Shown here: positions 50,844 to 60,434 of the stretch, one piece after another
How the letters are laid out: each line of letters begins with the position of its first letter
How positions within the stretch are numbered: position 1 is the stretch's first letter
Assembly: GCA_024743195.1 (NCBI GenBank)
Contig: JANSXE010000002.1
Span: 124,001-188,000 of the forward strand
Source: Alphaproteobacteria bacterium
GTDB taxonomy: Bacteria; Pseudomonadota; Alphaproteobacteria; UBA8366; Aestuariispiraceae
Length of the DNA: 64,000 nt
Direction: 5' to 3'
The notes under the pieces: generated by a model
The model's input: only the letters and a program-made list of their open reading frames with translations
What the model was told of the DNA's origin: nothing
Databases searched by the model: none
Program-made: the position numbers and the translations under genes

Positions 50844-52118
50844 TCACGCCGCCAGCCGGACCTCCGGGTCGGCGAGCGCCGCCGCGGGCGGGCTCTCCCC
50901 GGCGGCCAGCAGCTTGCGCGCGTCCATGAAGTCGCGCGGGCGGTTGACCGCTTCGACGCAGGCCAGGCTCTCCCCGGCGAAGCCCAAGAGGCTGAACCGG
51001 CCGGAGCCCGGATCGCCGCGCGCCACCCAACGGTCGACGCCGAGCGACAGGCCGGCGATCTGCAGCTTGTCGGCGCCCTGATCGCTCCAGAACCAGGGCA
51101 GGGCGTCATAGGCGGCGGGCGCATCCTGCGCGCCGCTCGAATGGGTGGCGAGACCGGCGGCCAGGAAGCGCGCCTGATCGACCGCATTCTGCACGGATTC
51201 CAGCCGGACGCGCATTTGGTCGGGCGCCCAGGGCGAGGGGAAGGCCGCGCAGTCGCCGAGCGCATGGATCGCCGGATCCTCGGTCGCGAGCTTTGCGTCG
51301 ACGGCGACCCCGCCGGCCCACCGATCCAACCCCAGCCCCGCCGCCTCGGCCAGTTCGGTTCGCGGTTGCGCGCCGATCGCGCTCACCAGCAGATCGCAGG
51401 CGATCGTCTCCCCATCCCCCAGCCGGACCGCCGCGATGCGGCCGTCGGCGCGCTCCACCGCCTCGATCCGGGCGTCGAGCCGGACCGCGACGCCCGCCGC
51501 CCGGTGGCGCGCGAGGAAGAAGTCCGAGACCGCCGGCGAGACGCTGCGCGCCATCAGCCGGGGGCCGGCCTCGACCAGCGTGGTCGCGATCCCCGCCGCA
51601 GCCGCGTGGGCCGCGATCTCCAACCCGATCAGCCCGCCGCCCGCGATCGCCAGCCGCCGCGCCGCGGCGAGCGCCGGGATCAGCGCGCGCGCGTCGGCGA
51701 GGCTGCGCAGCGTGAAGAGGCCGGCCGCCGGGGTCGCAAGGTCGGCCGGGACGAAGGGCGCCGGCGCGGCGCGCGCCCCGGTCGCCAGCACCAACCGGTC
51801 GTAGGCGAGGCGCTCTCCCGTCGCGGTCTCGACCCGCCGGGCCCGGCGGTCGATCGCCGTCGCGCGCACGCCGAGCCGGAGCGAGACGCCCGCCTTCTCA
51901 TAGGCGGGGAGCGCGCGCAGCAGCGGCGGCGGCGCGTCGGCCGCACCGCTCAGATAGGCCTTCGAGAGCGGCGGGCGCTGATAGGGCGGCGCGTCCTCGG
52001 CCGAGAGCAGCAGGATCTCGCCCGCATGGCCCTTGGCGCGCAGATCGACGGCGAGCTGCGCGCCGCCATGGCCGGCGCCGAGGATGACGACGCGCGCGTC
52101 GGAGGGCAGGGTGGACAT
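50844..52118 (-). CDS. FAD-dependent ferredoxin/rubredoxin reductase-type oxidoreductase
   Basis: VVILGAGHGGAQLAVDLRAKG, LATGARAAP, IAGGGLIGLEIAAHAAAAG, HALGDCAAFPS. Confidence 0.9.
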   Translation of the reverse strand: MSTLPSDARVVILGAGHGGAQLAVDLRAKGHAGEILLLSAEDAPPYQRPPLSKAYLSGAADAPPPLLRALPAYEKAGVSLRLGVRATAIDRRARRVETATGERLAYDRLVLATGARAAPAPFVPADLATPAAGLFTLRSLADARALIPALAAARRLAIAGGGLIGLEIAAHAAAAGIATTLVEAGPRLMARSVSPAVSDFFLARHRAAGVAVRLDARIEAVERADGRIAAVRLGDGETIACDLLVSAIGAQPRTELAEAAGLGLDRWAGGVAVDAKLATEDPAIHALGDCAAFPSPWAPDQMRVRLESVQNAVDQARFLAAGLATHSSGAQDAPAAYDALPWFWSDQGADKLQIAGLSLGVDRWVARGDPGSGRFSLLGFAGESLACVEAVNRPRDFMDARKLLAAGESPPAAALADPEVRLAA

Positions 52119-52132
52119 GGCCGCGCGGCGCT

Positions 52133-52456
52133 TCAGGTCTGCGCCTCGGGCAGGCGCAGCACCAGACCGTCGGGCGCGTCGTCGATCGCGATCTGGCAGC
52201 TCAGCCGGCTGGTGGGTCCGCGCGCACAGGCGGTTCCGTCGAGCAGTTCGTCCTCCATCTCGCCGCGCGCCGGAAGGCGGCCGAAGAAGGCCTCGTCGAC
52301 ATAGACGTGGCAGGTGGCGCAGCTGCAGGAGCCGCCGCACTCCGCGACGATCCCGTCGATCCCGTTCGAGACCGCGGCCTCCATCACGCTCGCCGCGCCG
52401 TCGGCGTCCACCTCGGTGCGGGTTCCGTCGGGGGCGATGAAGATCAGGGTCGGCAT
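52133..52456 (-). CDS. 2Fe-2S ferredoxin (adrenodoxin/putidaredoxin-like)
   Basis: VAECGGSCSCATCHVYVDEAFFGRLPARGEMEDELLDGTACARGPTSRLSCQI; CX5CX2C spacing. Confidence 0.92.
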   Translation of the reverse strand: MPTLIFIAPDGTRTEVDADGAASVMEAAVSNGIDGIVAECGGSCSCATCHVYVDEAFFGRLPARGEMEDELLDGTACARGPTSRLSCQIAIDDAPDGLVLRLPEAQT

Positions 52457-52505
52457 ATCGAACCTCTCCTTGAAGGCGGGACCGCGGCGGGCGCGGCGGG
52501 CGCGG

Positions 52506-54083
52506 TCAACTGAACAGATAGCTCGGCAGCCAGGTCCCGAGCTGCGGGAACAGCGCCAGCAGGGAAAGCGCCAGGAGCTGCAGACCGATGAAAGGCGCGA
52601 CCCCGCGATACATGGCCTGGGTGCGGACCGTGTCCGGCGCCACACCGCGAAGGAAGAACAGCGCGAAGCCGAAGGGCGGCGTCAGGAAGCTGGTCTGCAG
52701 ATTGACCGCGATCATCACGCCGAGCCAGACCGGGTCGGCCCCCATCAGGATCAAGGCCGGCCCGACGATCGGCACCAGGATGAAGATGATCTCCAGGAAA
52801 TCCAGGAAGAAGCCCATGACGAACATCAGCGCCATGACGAAGATCATCGCGCCGGTCAATCCGCCGGGCAGCCCTTCCAAGAGGCCGTGCACCATCTCCT
52901 CGCCGCCGAGCCCGCGGAAGGTCAGCGAGAACAGGCTGGCGCCGATCAGAATGGCGAAGACCATGGCGGTGATCCGCGCGGTGCGGAACACCACCGGCGT
53001 CAGCACCGACCCCCGGAACGCGATCCAGAAGGCCAGCGCGATCGCCAGCGCGACCAGCGCGATCAGCGCGAAGGAGAGCCACATGGCGGCCTGATCGAGG
53101 ACGCTCACCTCCTCGCGGAAGAAGCGCAGGTCGAAGAAGCCGTTCATGATCATGAGGCCGATCGCGGCGGCGACGCCGGCCAGCATGATCGGGGCCAGGT
53201 CCGGCCGCGCGCGCAGGCCCGCCAGCAGCGTCGCGCCCACGGCGCCGACGCCGGCGGCCTCGGTCGGGGTCGCGATCCCGCCCAGGATCGAGCCGAGCAC
53301 GGCGACGATCAGCGCCGACGGGGCGACCAGCGCGTGCAGGATCAGACGCGTGCGCTCCTGCGGGCTCAGGCGCTCGTGCGCCTCGTCCACCACGGCCGGC
53401 GGGCAGCGCTCGGGCTGCACGCGCGAGACGAAGAAGACGTAGGCGAGATAGAGCCCGACCAGCATCAGCCCGGGGATCAGCGAGCCCGCGAAGAGATCCC
53501 CGACGCCGACCGACTTGCCGGCGAAATTGCCCGCCTTCAGATTGGCCTGCTGGTTGGCGTAGGTCAGGATGTCGCCCAGGAAGACCAGCACGATGGAGGG
53601 CGGGATCACCTGACCCAGCGTCCCGGCGGCGCAGATCGTGCCGGTCGACAGGCGTGCGTCATAGCCGTATTTCAGCATCACCGGCAGCGCGAGCAGCCCC
53701 ATGGTAACCACCGTGGCGCCGACGATGCCGGTCGAGGCCGCCATCAGCATGCCCACCAGGATGACCGAGAAGGCGAGCCCCCCGCGCGCGCCGCGGAACA
53801 GCCGCGCCATTGAGCTGAGCAGGTCCTCCGCGACCCGGGAGCGCTCGAGCATCAACCCCATATAGATGAACAGCGGCGCGGCGACGACGACCTCGTTCGA
53901 CATCACGCCGAACATGCGCTGCGGGAAGAAGTTGAGCTGACGCAGCTCGAACACGCCCATCATGTCGCCGATCGCGGCGAAGGCGAGCGCCGTCCCCGCC
54001 AGCGTGAAGGCGACCGGAAAGCCCGTCAGCATCAGCACGCAGACGGTGAGGAACATCAGCAGTTCGAGATAGACGGAGATCAC
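52506..54083 (-). CDS. TRAP transporter large permease (DctM)
   Basis: PLFIYMGLMLERSRVAEDLLSSMARLF, QVIPPSIVLVFLGDILTYANQQ; overlaps DctQ. Confidence 0.92.
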   Translation of the reverse strand: MISVYLELLMFLTVCVLMLTGFPVAFTLAGTALAFAAIGDMMGVFELRQLNFFPQRMFGVMSNEVVVAAPLFIYMGLMLERSRVAEDLLSSMARLFRGARGGLAFSVILVGMLMAASTGIVGATVVTMGLLALPVMLKYGYDARLSTGTICAAGTLGQVIPPSIVLVFLGDILTYANQQANLKAGNFAGKSVGVGDLFAGSLIPGLMLVGLYLAYVFFVSRVQPERCPPAVVDEAHERLSPQERTRLILHALVAPSALIVAVLGSILGGIATPTEAAGVGAVGATLLAGLRARPDLAPIMLAGVAAAIGLMIMNGFFDLRFFREEVSVLDQAAMWLSFALIALVALAIALAFWIAFRGSVLTPVVFRTARITAMVFAILIGASLFSLTFRGLGGEEMVHGLLEGLPGGLTGAMIFVMALMFVMGFFLDFLEIIFILVPIVGPALILMGADPVWLGVMIAVNLQTSFLTPPFGFALFFLRGVAPDTVRTQAMYRGVAPFIGLQLLALSLLALFPQLGTWLPSYLFS

Positions 54084-54640
54084 GACGCGCTCTCTTCATG
54101 GCGGGCGTGGCGCTCGACGGGCGTCGGCGGCGCCTCGCCTGTCAGCAGCGTGCGCAGGTTCTTGAGCAGGAAGGACAGACCCTGCACCGCCAGAACGGCG
54201 ACGAACACCAGGATGAAACTCTTCAGGACGTAGAGGAACGGCAGGCCGGCGATCTCGTTCGAGCCTTCGCCGAGCCGCCAGGAACGCAGCACGTAGGGAT
54301 AGCCGCGCGTCCAGATCAGCCACAGCACCGGCCCCAGCAGGAAGACGCAGCCCAGCATGTTGACCGCCGCCTGCGCCCGCGGGCTCATGCCGCGGTAGAA
54401 GATGTCGACGCGCACATGCTCGTCATGCATCAGCGCCCAGCCGGCGGCGCCGGTCAGCACCATGGCGAAGGCGTAGAGCACCGATTCGTAAAGCGCGATC
54501 AGGCTGACGCCGTAGACGTAGCGGGTGACCACGTTGACGAAGGTCACCACCACCATGAACAGCACCAGCCAGGCGATCGCCTTGCCGAAGAGCGCGGTCG
54601 CCGCGTCGAGCGTCGCGATCAGGGCGTTGAGGAGGCGCAC
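54080..54640 (-). CDS. TRAP transporter small permease (DctQ)
   Basis: Hydrophobic segments with VTFVNVVTRYVYGVSLIALYESVLYAFAMVLTGAAGWALMHDEHVRVDIFYRG. Confidence 0.9.
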   Translation of the reverse strand: MRLLNALIATLDAATALFGKAIAWLVLFMVVVTFVNVVTRYVYGVSLIALYESVLYAFAMVLTGAAGWALMHDEHVRVDIFYRGMSPRAQAAVNMLGCVFLLGPVLWLIWTRGYPYVLRSWRLGEGSNEIAGLPFLYVLKSFILVFVAVLAVQGLSFLLKNLRTLLTGEAPPTPVERHARHEESAS

Positions 54641-54751
54641 GGGACAGGAACTCCGATCAGCGTCCCGGATGGACCGCGGACAGGGGGGCGCCCCGCCGCC
54701 GACGGCTTGCGGCCGACGGCGGCGGGGCGGAAAGAACCGCCGGGCGCCACG

Positions 54752-55861
54752 TTACGCGCCGGCTTCGAAGGCGACCTTTCGGGCCTTGTAGAGCGGATAG
54801 TCCACGAGCGCCGAATATTCCATCGCGTCGTCGCGATAGGCCTTCCAGCTCGCGTAGATCTCCTTCGCGTAGTCGTCGGTGTCGGCCAATTCCGCGATGA
54901 CCTCCCGGCCGGCCTTGGCGAGCGCGAGGATAACGTCGTCCGGATAGGTGCGGACGTCGACATTGTGCTCATTGCGAAGGGTCTGCATGTACTTCGCGTT
55001 GTAATAGGGCCATTCGCCGATGTTGATCGAGTTCGCCGACTGCGCCGCATGCTGCATGATCTTCTGCTGCGCCGGGGTCAGGGAGTCGAACAGCTCCGCG
55101 TTGATCCCGATCTCGCCGGCGCTGTTCACCTCCTGCCAGCCCGGCGTGTAATAGTATTTCGCGTGCTGCTGGAAGCCGTTGGCGCTGTCGAGCCAGGCGC
55201 AGCACAGCTCGGTCGCGTCGATCGCGCCGGACTGCAGCGAGGCGAAGATCTCCTGCGGGGCGATCATGACCGCGCTGGCCCCGACCCGGCGCATCACCTC
55301 GCCGGCGATGCCGGACGAGCGCATCTTCAGGCCCTTGAAGTCGTCCAGGCTGGTAATCTCGCTGTTGAACCAGCCGGCCATCTGCGTGCCGGTCTGGCCG
55401 CAGGTGAACGCCTGCAGGTTGAACAGGTCGCGATAGGCCTTGTTCTGAAGCTCCTGCCCCCCGCCGTGATACATCCAGGCGCAATGCTCCATGGCGTTGA
55501 GCCCGAAGGGGACGAGGCCGAAGAAGGTCGCCGGCTGCCACTTGCCCGCCATGAACATCGGCGAGGCGTGATAGCAGTCCGCCGTGCCCTGGCCGACCGC
55601 GTCGAACACCTCGAAGGTGCCGACCAGCTCGCCCGCCGCATGGACCTTGATGGCGATCTCGCCGTCGGAGAGCTCCTCGACGAATTTCGAGAAATTATAG
55701 GCGATCGAGGCGAGGCCCGGGAAATTGTGCGGCCAGGCCATGACCATCGTCAGCTCGCGCTTGGCCTGCGCGATCGCGGGCGCGGACAGCGTCGCCGCGG
55801 CCGCCGCGCCGGCGCCGGCCGCGAGCGAGGTCTTGAAGAAGTTCCGGCGATTGATGCTCAT
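54752..55861 (-). CDS. TRAP transporter substrate-binding protein (DctP), Tat-type signal
   Basis: MSINRRNFFKTSLAAGAGAAAAATLSAPAIAQA; ASPMFMAGKWQPATFFGLVPFGL. Confidence 0.9.
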   Translation of the reverse strand: MSINRRNFFKTSLAAGAGAAAAATLSAPAIAQAKRELTMVMAWPHNFPGLASIAYNFSKFVEELSDGEIAIKVHAAGELVGTFEVFDAVGQGTADCYHASPMFMAGKWQPATFFGLVPFGLNAMEHCAWMYHGGGQELQNKAYRDLFNLQAFTCGQTGTQMAGWFNSEITSLDDFKGLKMRSSGIAGEVMRRVGASAVMIAPQEIFASLQSGAIDATELCCAWLDSANGFQQHAKYYYTPGWQEVNSAGEIGINAELFDSLTPAQQKIMQHAAQSANSINIGEWPYYNAKYMQTLRNEHNVDVRTYPDDVILALAKAGREVIAELADTDDYAKEIYASWKAYRDDAMEYSALVDYPLYKARKVAFEAGA

Positions 55862-56104
55862 CGTGCGTTTCTCCCAGTTTTCCAAAGGGCCGCCGGCATG
55901 CGGCCGTCGTCTCAGGCGCCCGCGGCGGACGGCGGTCATGGCGACGGAGGGGAAAGCGGCCCGCATGGCCGCCCGGTAGGGCCTTGCTCCCAATCCCGCC
56001 GCCGGCCTCCCGCGCCCGGATAGGGTTCCGGGATCGCGGTCGCGACCGGCTCGATCCGCGGGGCGTTCTGACGCGCCCCTGTCCGCAGAACGAAGTTTAC
56101 CGAA

Positions 56105-56274
56105 CAAACGTTTGCTCAAAAAATAATTGCGGGAATCCGCCGCGCCCGCAACAGAAAAGTTCGCGCGCCCCCCAAGCCCCGGTCAAGCGCTTGACCCGGC
56201 GCGATGTCTCGGCCCCCGCGCGCTCCGCCTTGACAGCGGCGCGGGGAGCGATGGATCATTCAAACAATCGTTTG
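56105..56274. promoter_or_regulatory. Two CAAAC-GTTTG palindromes in the dctP/aldolase divergent region
   Basis: CAAACGTTTG at 56105-56114 and CAAAC-AATC-GTTTG at 56261-56274, each next to a GAACAAACG motif in opposite orientation. Confidence 0.5.
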
Positions 56275-56340
56275 TTCGAGCTCAGGCGTCATCGGGCCGC
56301 GCCGTCAGGCCGCCCGGACGCGCCGTCAGGAGGAAGCGCC

Positions 56341-57189
56341 ATGTCCGCAGCCCAAGCCGCCGGGCCCGCCGCATCGTCCCCCGCATCGTCCCCCGCACCG
56401 TCCCCCCCATCGTCCCCCGCAGCGCCGGACGCCGACGCGCGCAGGGCGCCCCGCGCGATGTCGGAGGCGGAGTGGTCGACGCGCATCGACCTCGCCGCCT
56501 GCTACCGGCTGATCGCGCATTTCGGGATGGACGATCTGATCTACACCCACATCTCCGCCCGCGCGCCCGGACCGGACGAGCATTTTCTGCTCAACCCCTT
56601 CGGCCTGCTCTATGAGGAGGTGACGGCCTCCAATCTGGTGAAGGTCGATCTCGACGGGCGCATCGTCGAGGAGGGCGCGGACCCGATCAACCCGGCCGGC
56701 TTCGTCATCCATTCCTGCGTGCACCGGGCGCGGCCCGATCTGACCTGCGTCATCCACACCCACACGACGGCCGGCGTCGGGGTCTCGGCCCAGGCCGACG
56801 GGCTGTTGCCGATCAGCCAGACGGCGCTCCTGTACAAGGATCTGATCGGCTACCACGACTATGAGGGCCTCGCGCTCAACTTGGCGGAGCAGGAGCGTCT
56901 GGTCGCCGATCTCGGGCACAGGAAGCAGTTGCTGATCCTGCGCAATCACGGGCTCCTGGCCTGCGGGCGCAGCATCCCGGAGGCCTTCGTCATGATGTAT
57001 TATCTGGAGCAGGCCTGCCGGATCCAGATCGCGGCCCAGGCCGGCGGCGCGCTGAAGACCCCGCCGAAAGAGGTGCAGGATCTGGCGCACGATCAGGCGA
57101 TGGGCGGGCTGGGCGCCGCGCTCGGAACCCGGGAGTTCGCCGCGTTGAAACGCCGGCTCGACCGGCTGGGACAGGTCTACGCGGTCTGA
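56341..57189 (+). CDS. Class II aldolase/adducin family protein
   Basis: MDDLIYTHISARAPGPDEHFLLNPFGLLYEEVTASNLVKVDLDG, VIHTHTTAGVGVSAQ, LRNHGLLACG; Pro/Ser/Ala N-terminus from a 12-bp repeat. Confidence 0.9.
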   Translation: MSAAQAAGPAASSPASSPAPSPPSSPAAPDADARRAPRAMSEAEWSTRIDLAACYRLIAHFGMDDLIYTHISARAPGPDEHFLLNPFGLLYEEVTASNLVKVDLDGRIVEEGADPINPAGFVIHSCVHRARPDLTCVIHTHTTAGVGVSAQADGLLPISQTALLYKDLIGYHDYEGLALNLAEQERLVADLGHRKQLLILRNHGLLACGRSIPEAFVMMYYLEQACRIQIAAQAGGALKTPPKEVQDLAHDQAMGGLGAALGTREFAALKRRLDRLGQVYAV

Positions 57190-57190
57190 A

Positions 57191-57253
57191 GGGGGCGGCC
57201 AATGGGGGCGGCCAGTGGGGGCGGCGAATGGGGGCGGCGAATGGGGGCGGCGC
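57191..57253. repeat. 13-bp tandem repeat, about 4.8 copies, filling a convergent intergenic gap
   Basis: gggggcggccaat gggggcggccagt gggggcggcgaat gggggcggcgaat gggggcggcgc. Confidence 0.92.
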
Positions 57254-57445
57254 TCAGTCCGCCTTGATCTCGCGCGCCTCGTCGGCAAGCATGATCGGAA
57301 TGCCGTCGCGGATCGGATAGGCGAGCCCCGCCTGGCGCGAGATCAGCTCCTGCGCCTCGGAATCATACTCCAGCGGCCCGTGCGTCACCGGGCAGACCAG
57401 GAATTCGAGCAGCTTCGGGTCGATGTCTCCGGCGCCGTCGGTCAT
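57254..57445 (-). CDS. Trm112 family protein
   Basis: [47 protein letters not shown]. Confidence 0.93.
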   Translation of the reverse strand: MTDGAGDIDPKLLEFLVCPVTHGPLEYDSEAQELISRQAGLAYPIRDGIPIMLADEAREIKAD

Positions 57446-57479
57446 GGCGTCTGGGCTCCTCCGCAGGGGGCGTCAGGGG

Positions 57480-58172
57480 CTATTGCTTGGCCTTGTCGCC
57501 GCCGCCGCCGCCGGTGTCAAGGACCGCCATCTCGACCAGCGCGGTCAACACCTCGGCGCGCTCCGGCAGCGACGGGGCCTCCAGCAGCGCCTGCTTCTCC
57601 GACGCCTCGAAGGGGCAGATCATGGCGAGCGAGTTGACCAGACGCTCGTCCGGCGTTTCGTTCAAGGCGTCCCAACTCGCCTCGATCTGCTGCGCCTTGA
57701 AGAAGGCCTTCAGCCCCTTGAACAGCTTGGTGCGCGGGACCGCGCCGTGCGGCGCCTCCTCCAGGTCGCGCTCGAAGCCCGCCCAGTCCGGGCGCACCCG
57801 GCGATAGCCGCGGGTCGTCGCCAGCTCCTCCGTCACATGGAAGCGCGCCACGCCCTTGAGCGAGATCAGGAAGCGGCCGTCGTCGGTTTCCTCGAACGCG
57901 ATGATGCGCCCGGCGCAACCGGTCTCGTAGAGCGGCGGCTCCCGGTCGGAGCGCGCGGGCGGCGCGGACGGCTGGATCATGCCGATCATCCGATCCGCCT
58001 TCAGCGCATCCTCGATCATGTTGAGGTAGCGCGGCTCGAAGATGTTGAGCGGCAACAGCCCCCGCGGCAGCAGCAGCACCCCGTCGAGCGGAAAGACCGG
58101 CAGGGACTGTGGCAGTTGCTCGAAGCTCGGATCGAATCGGCTCATCTCGGGCGCGTCGCCCCTTTCTGTCAT
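57480..58172 (-). CDS. LON peptidase N-terminal (substrate-binding) domain protein
   Basis: LPVFPLDGVLLLPRGLLPLNIFEPRYLNMIEDALKADRMIGMIQP, GCAGRIIAFEETDDGRFLI. Confidence 0.92.
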   Translation of the reverse strand: MTERGDAPEMSRFDPSFEQLPQSLPVFPLDGVLLLPRGLLPLNIFEPRYLNMIEDALKADRMIGMIQPSAPPARSDREPPLYETGCAGRIIAFEETDDGRFLISLKGVARFHVTEELATTRGYRRVRPDWAGFERDLEEAPHGAVPRTKLFKGLKAFFKAQQIEASWDALNETPDERLVNSLAMICPFEASEKQALLEAPSLPERAEVLTALVEMAVLDTGGGGGDKAKQ

Positions 58173-58214
58173 TCCCCGCCGCCCCCCGGGCTTCGGGGGC
58201 GCCGCGCGGCGCCG

Positions 58215-59276
58215 CTAGCTGAACAGCAGCGAGGAGAGGCGTCGCCGCCCGCTCGCCACCAGCGGGTCGGTCGGCCCCAGCGCCTCGAAGATCTTCAGGA
58301 GCTGAAGGCGCGCCGCGCCCTCGTTCCACTCCCTGTTGTGCATCAGGATCTCCAGCAGATCGTCGATCGCCGCCTCATTCTCGCCGATCGCCGCTTCCGC
58401 CTCGGCCAGTTCGAATCGCGCCTGATGGTCGCGCGGATCGGCGGCGACCTTGGCCTTCAGCGCCTCGATCTTGCCGGCGGCCTCGCCGGCCTTTTCGGCC
58501 AGCTCCAGCGCGGCGCGCACGCGGTCGACCTCGCCCGCGATTTCCGGACGGGAGGCCGCATCCTGCGGAATGCCGTCCAGGATTTCGCGGGCGGCCTCGA
58601 TTTCGCCCAGCTTGGCGTAGGCGCCGGCCAGCTTGGCCTGCACCTTGGCGTTCTCCGGGCGATGCTCAAGCACCTGGCCGTAGATCGCGGCCGCAGTCGC
58701 GTGATCGCCCGCCGCGGCGGCCTGATCGGCCTGCTCCAGCGCCTCGTCGATCGCGGCCGCCTCGTCTCCGTCGGCGCCGCCGCCCAACTGGTCGGCGACC
58801 GCCGCCAGTTTGCTCACGAACTCCTTCACCTGGCTGTCCGGCAGCGCGCCCTGGAAGCCGTCCACCGGTCGGCCGCCGGCGAAGGCGTAGACCGTCGGGA
58901 TCGACTGGATGCGCAACTGCTGGGCGATGCCCGGATTGCGGTCGACGTCGATCTTGACCAGCTTCACCTTGCCGCCGGCCGACTGGACCGCGGCTTCGAG
59001 GGCGGGGGTGAGCTGCTTGCACGGCCCGCACCAGGTCGCCCAGAAATCGACGATCACCGGGACCGACATCGAGGCGTCGAGCACGTCCTGCGCGAAACTC
59101 GCCTCGCTGCCGTCGCTGATGACCGGCCCGGCGGGCGCGCTGGACGGCGCCGGCGCCGCCTCGCCTTGGCCCAGGCCGACGAGCCCTTCGGCCGGCGCCG
59201 CCTCGGCAGGGCCGGCGCCCAGCGTTTGCGGCCCCGCGGGCCCGGGTTTCGGTTGTCCGAAAATCGTATCCGACAT
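58215..59276 (-). CDS. Thioredoxin-domain protein with TPR-like C-terminus (YbbN/CnoX type)
   Basis: VPVIVDFWATWCGPCKQLTPALEAAV, VDRNPGIAQQLRIQSIPTVYAFAGGRPVDGFQG; tetratricopeptide-like C-terminal half. Confidence 0.92.
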   Translation of the reverse strand: MSDTIFGQPKPGPAGPQTLGAGPAEAAPAEGLVGLGQGEAAPAPSSAPAGPVISDGSEASFAQDVLDASMSVPVIVDFWATWCGPCKQLTPALEAAVQSAGGKVKLVKIDVDRNPGIAQQLRIQSIPTVYAFAGGRPVDGFQGALPDSQVKEFVSKLAAVADQLGGGADGDEAAAIDEALEQADQAAAAGDHATAAAIYGQVLEHRPENAKVQAKLAGAYAKLGEIEAAREILDGIPQDAASRPEIAGEVDRVRAALELAEKAGEAAGKIEALKAKVAADPRDHQARFELAEAEAAIGENEAAIDDLLEILMHNREWNEGAARLQLLKIFEALGPTDPLVASGRRRLSSLLFS

Positions 59277-59482
59277 CTCGTCCACTCGCCTCCTCGATCG
59301 GCGGCGGCGCGGCTTCCCCCCACGCGCGTCTCGCCCGCGGGACGGATCGCTGGGTCCCGCGTCCAACCCGGGTCCGGGCCGACGGTCCTCGACGCGCCGG
59401 CTTGCGGTCCCGAAATGCTTCGGCTCTCTCGCCTATTAGATATTCCCGGCGCCCGGCGAAACAAGGCGCGGGCGGTCCCGCC

Positions 59483-59998
59483 TCAGCTCTCCGGCGCCAG
59501 CGGCGCGCCGAAATCGACGATCTCCGCGTCGTACCCCTCGGCGGCGACGAAGCGCTTCAGGTCCTGCGCCGGAATGCGCGTCGTCTTGTCGTTGCGCAAG
59601 GGATGCGCGTTGACGTGGTCATGATCGAAGATCCCGGCGTCGAGCACGACGCTCAGGCGTTTGTCGACGTCGTTGAGGATCGCGAACGGCGTCACCGCGC
59701 CCGGGATCACGCCGCAGACCGCCATCAGCAGATCGGCGTCGCCGAAGCTGAGCGAGCCCTGCGCGCCCAGGCGCTTCTTCAGCGCCTTCAAATCGACCTG
59801 CCGGTCCTCCAGCACGGTGACCAGCCAGAGCCGCTTCTTCTTGTCGCGCAGGAACAGATTCTTCACATGCGCGCCGCCGAGCTGCCCGCGGAGGGTCTGG
59901 CTCTCCTCCACCGTGAAGACCGGGTCGTGCGCGACCGTCTCGTGCGGGATGGCGAGCGCGTCGAGACGCGCCAACAGATCGTCTTCTCCAAGCGGCAT
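59483..59998 (-). CDS. proX: Prolyl-tRNA deacylase-type YbaK/ProX protein
   Basis: LGGAHVKNLFLRDKKKRLWLVTVLEDRQVDLKALKKRLGAQGSLSFGDADLL..GVIPGAVTPFAILND. Confidence 0.9.
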   Translation of the reverse strand: MPLGEDDLLARLDALAIPHETVAHDPVFTVEESQTLRGQLGGAHVKNLFLRDKKKRLWLVTVLEDRQVDLKALKKRLGAQGSLSFGDADLLMAVCGVIPGAVTPFAILNDVDKRLSVVLDAGIFDHDHVNAHPLRNDKTTRIPAQDLKRFVAAEGYDAEIVDFGAPLAPES

Positions 59999-60221
59999 GG
60001 GTGGTTCTCCTCGACGGGCCTCCCTTGGGTGCGGGCCGCTTGTAGCCCCGCACGCGCCTGGGTGCAAACCGGGGCGCAAATCCGGGAGCGGCGGCCCGGG
60101 GCCGCGCGCGCCCGGGGCGCGCGAATTCGAGGCTTGCAAAGCCTTTGCCCGCTCTTTATATAGCCGGCCGTCGGTTCAGGCGGCGCAATGCGCCGGGGTC
60201 GACGCGCAAGAACTGGATCAT

Positions 60222-60296
60222 GCGGGCGTAGCTCAGGGGTAGAGCACAACCTTGCCAAGGTTGGGGTCGTGAGTTCGAATCTCATCGCCCGCTCCA
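60222..60296 (+). tRNA. tRNA-Gly(GCC)
   Basis: GCGGGCGTAGCTCAGGGGTAGAGCACAACCTTGCCAAGGTTGGGGTCGTGAGTTCGAATCTCATCGCCCGCTCCA; anticodon loop TTGCCAA. Confidence 0.96.
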
Positions 60297-60434
60297 GTTT
60301 TCCCACCGGACATCTCATACGACGCAAGCCAGCGCCCCAGCGCGCATCGCCCGCGTCGTCGCATCGCCCGCGTCTTCGCATCGCCCCGAAAGCGCCGCTG
60401 GCGGGGCGTCCCGAGTCGGTGTAGGACCGAGCGC

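Noticed and set aside
52314-53813. 499-aa plus-strand ORF rich in DxxH/Q/R
   Set aside because: Antisense of the TRAP permease; composition artefact, not a metal-binding or DNA-binding protein.
57423-59624. 733-aa plus-strand ORF opposite Lon-N and thioredoxin genes
   Set aside because: Shadow of two well-recognised genes; no family resemblance and no credible RBS.
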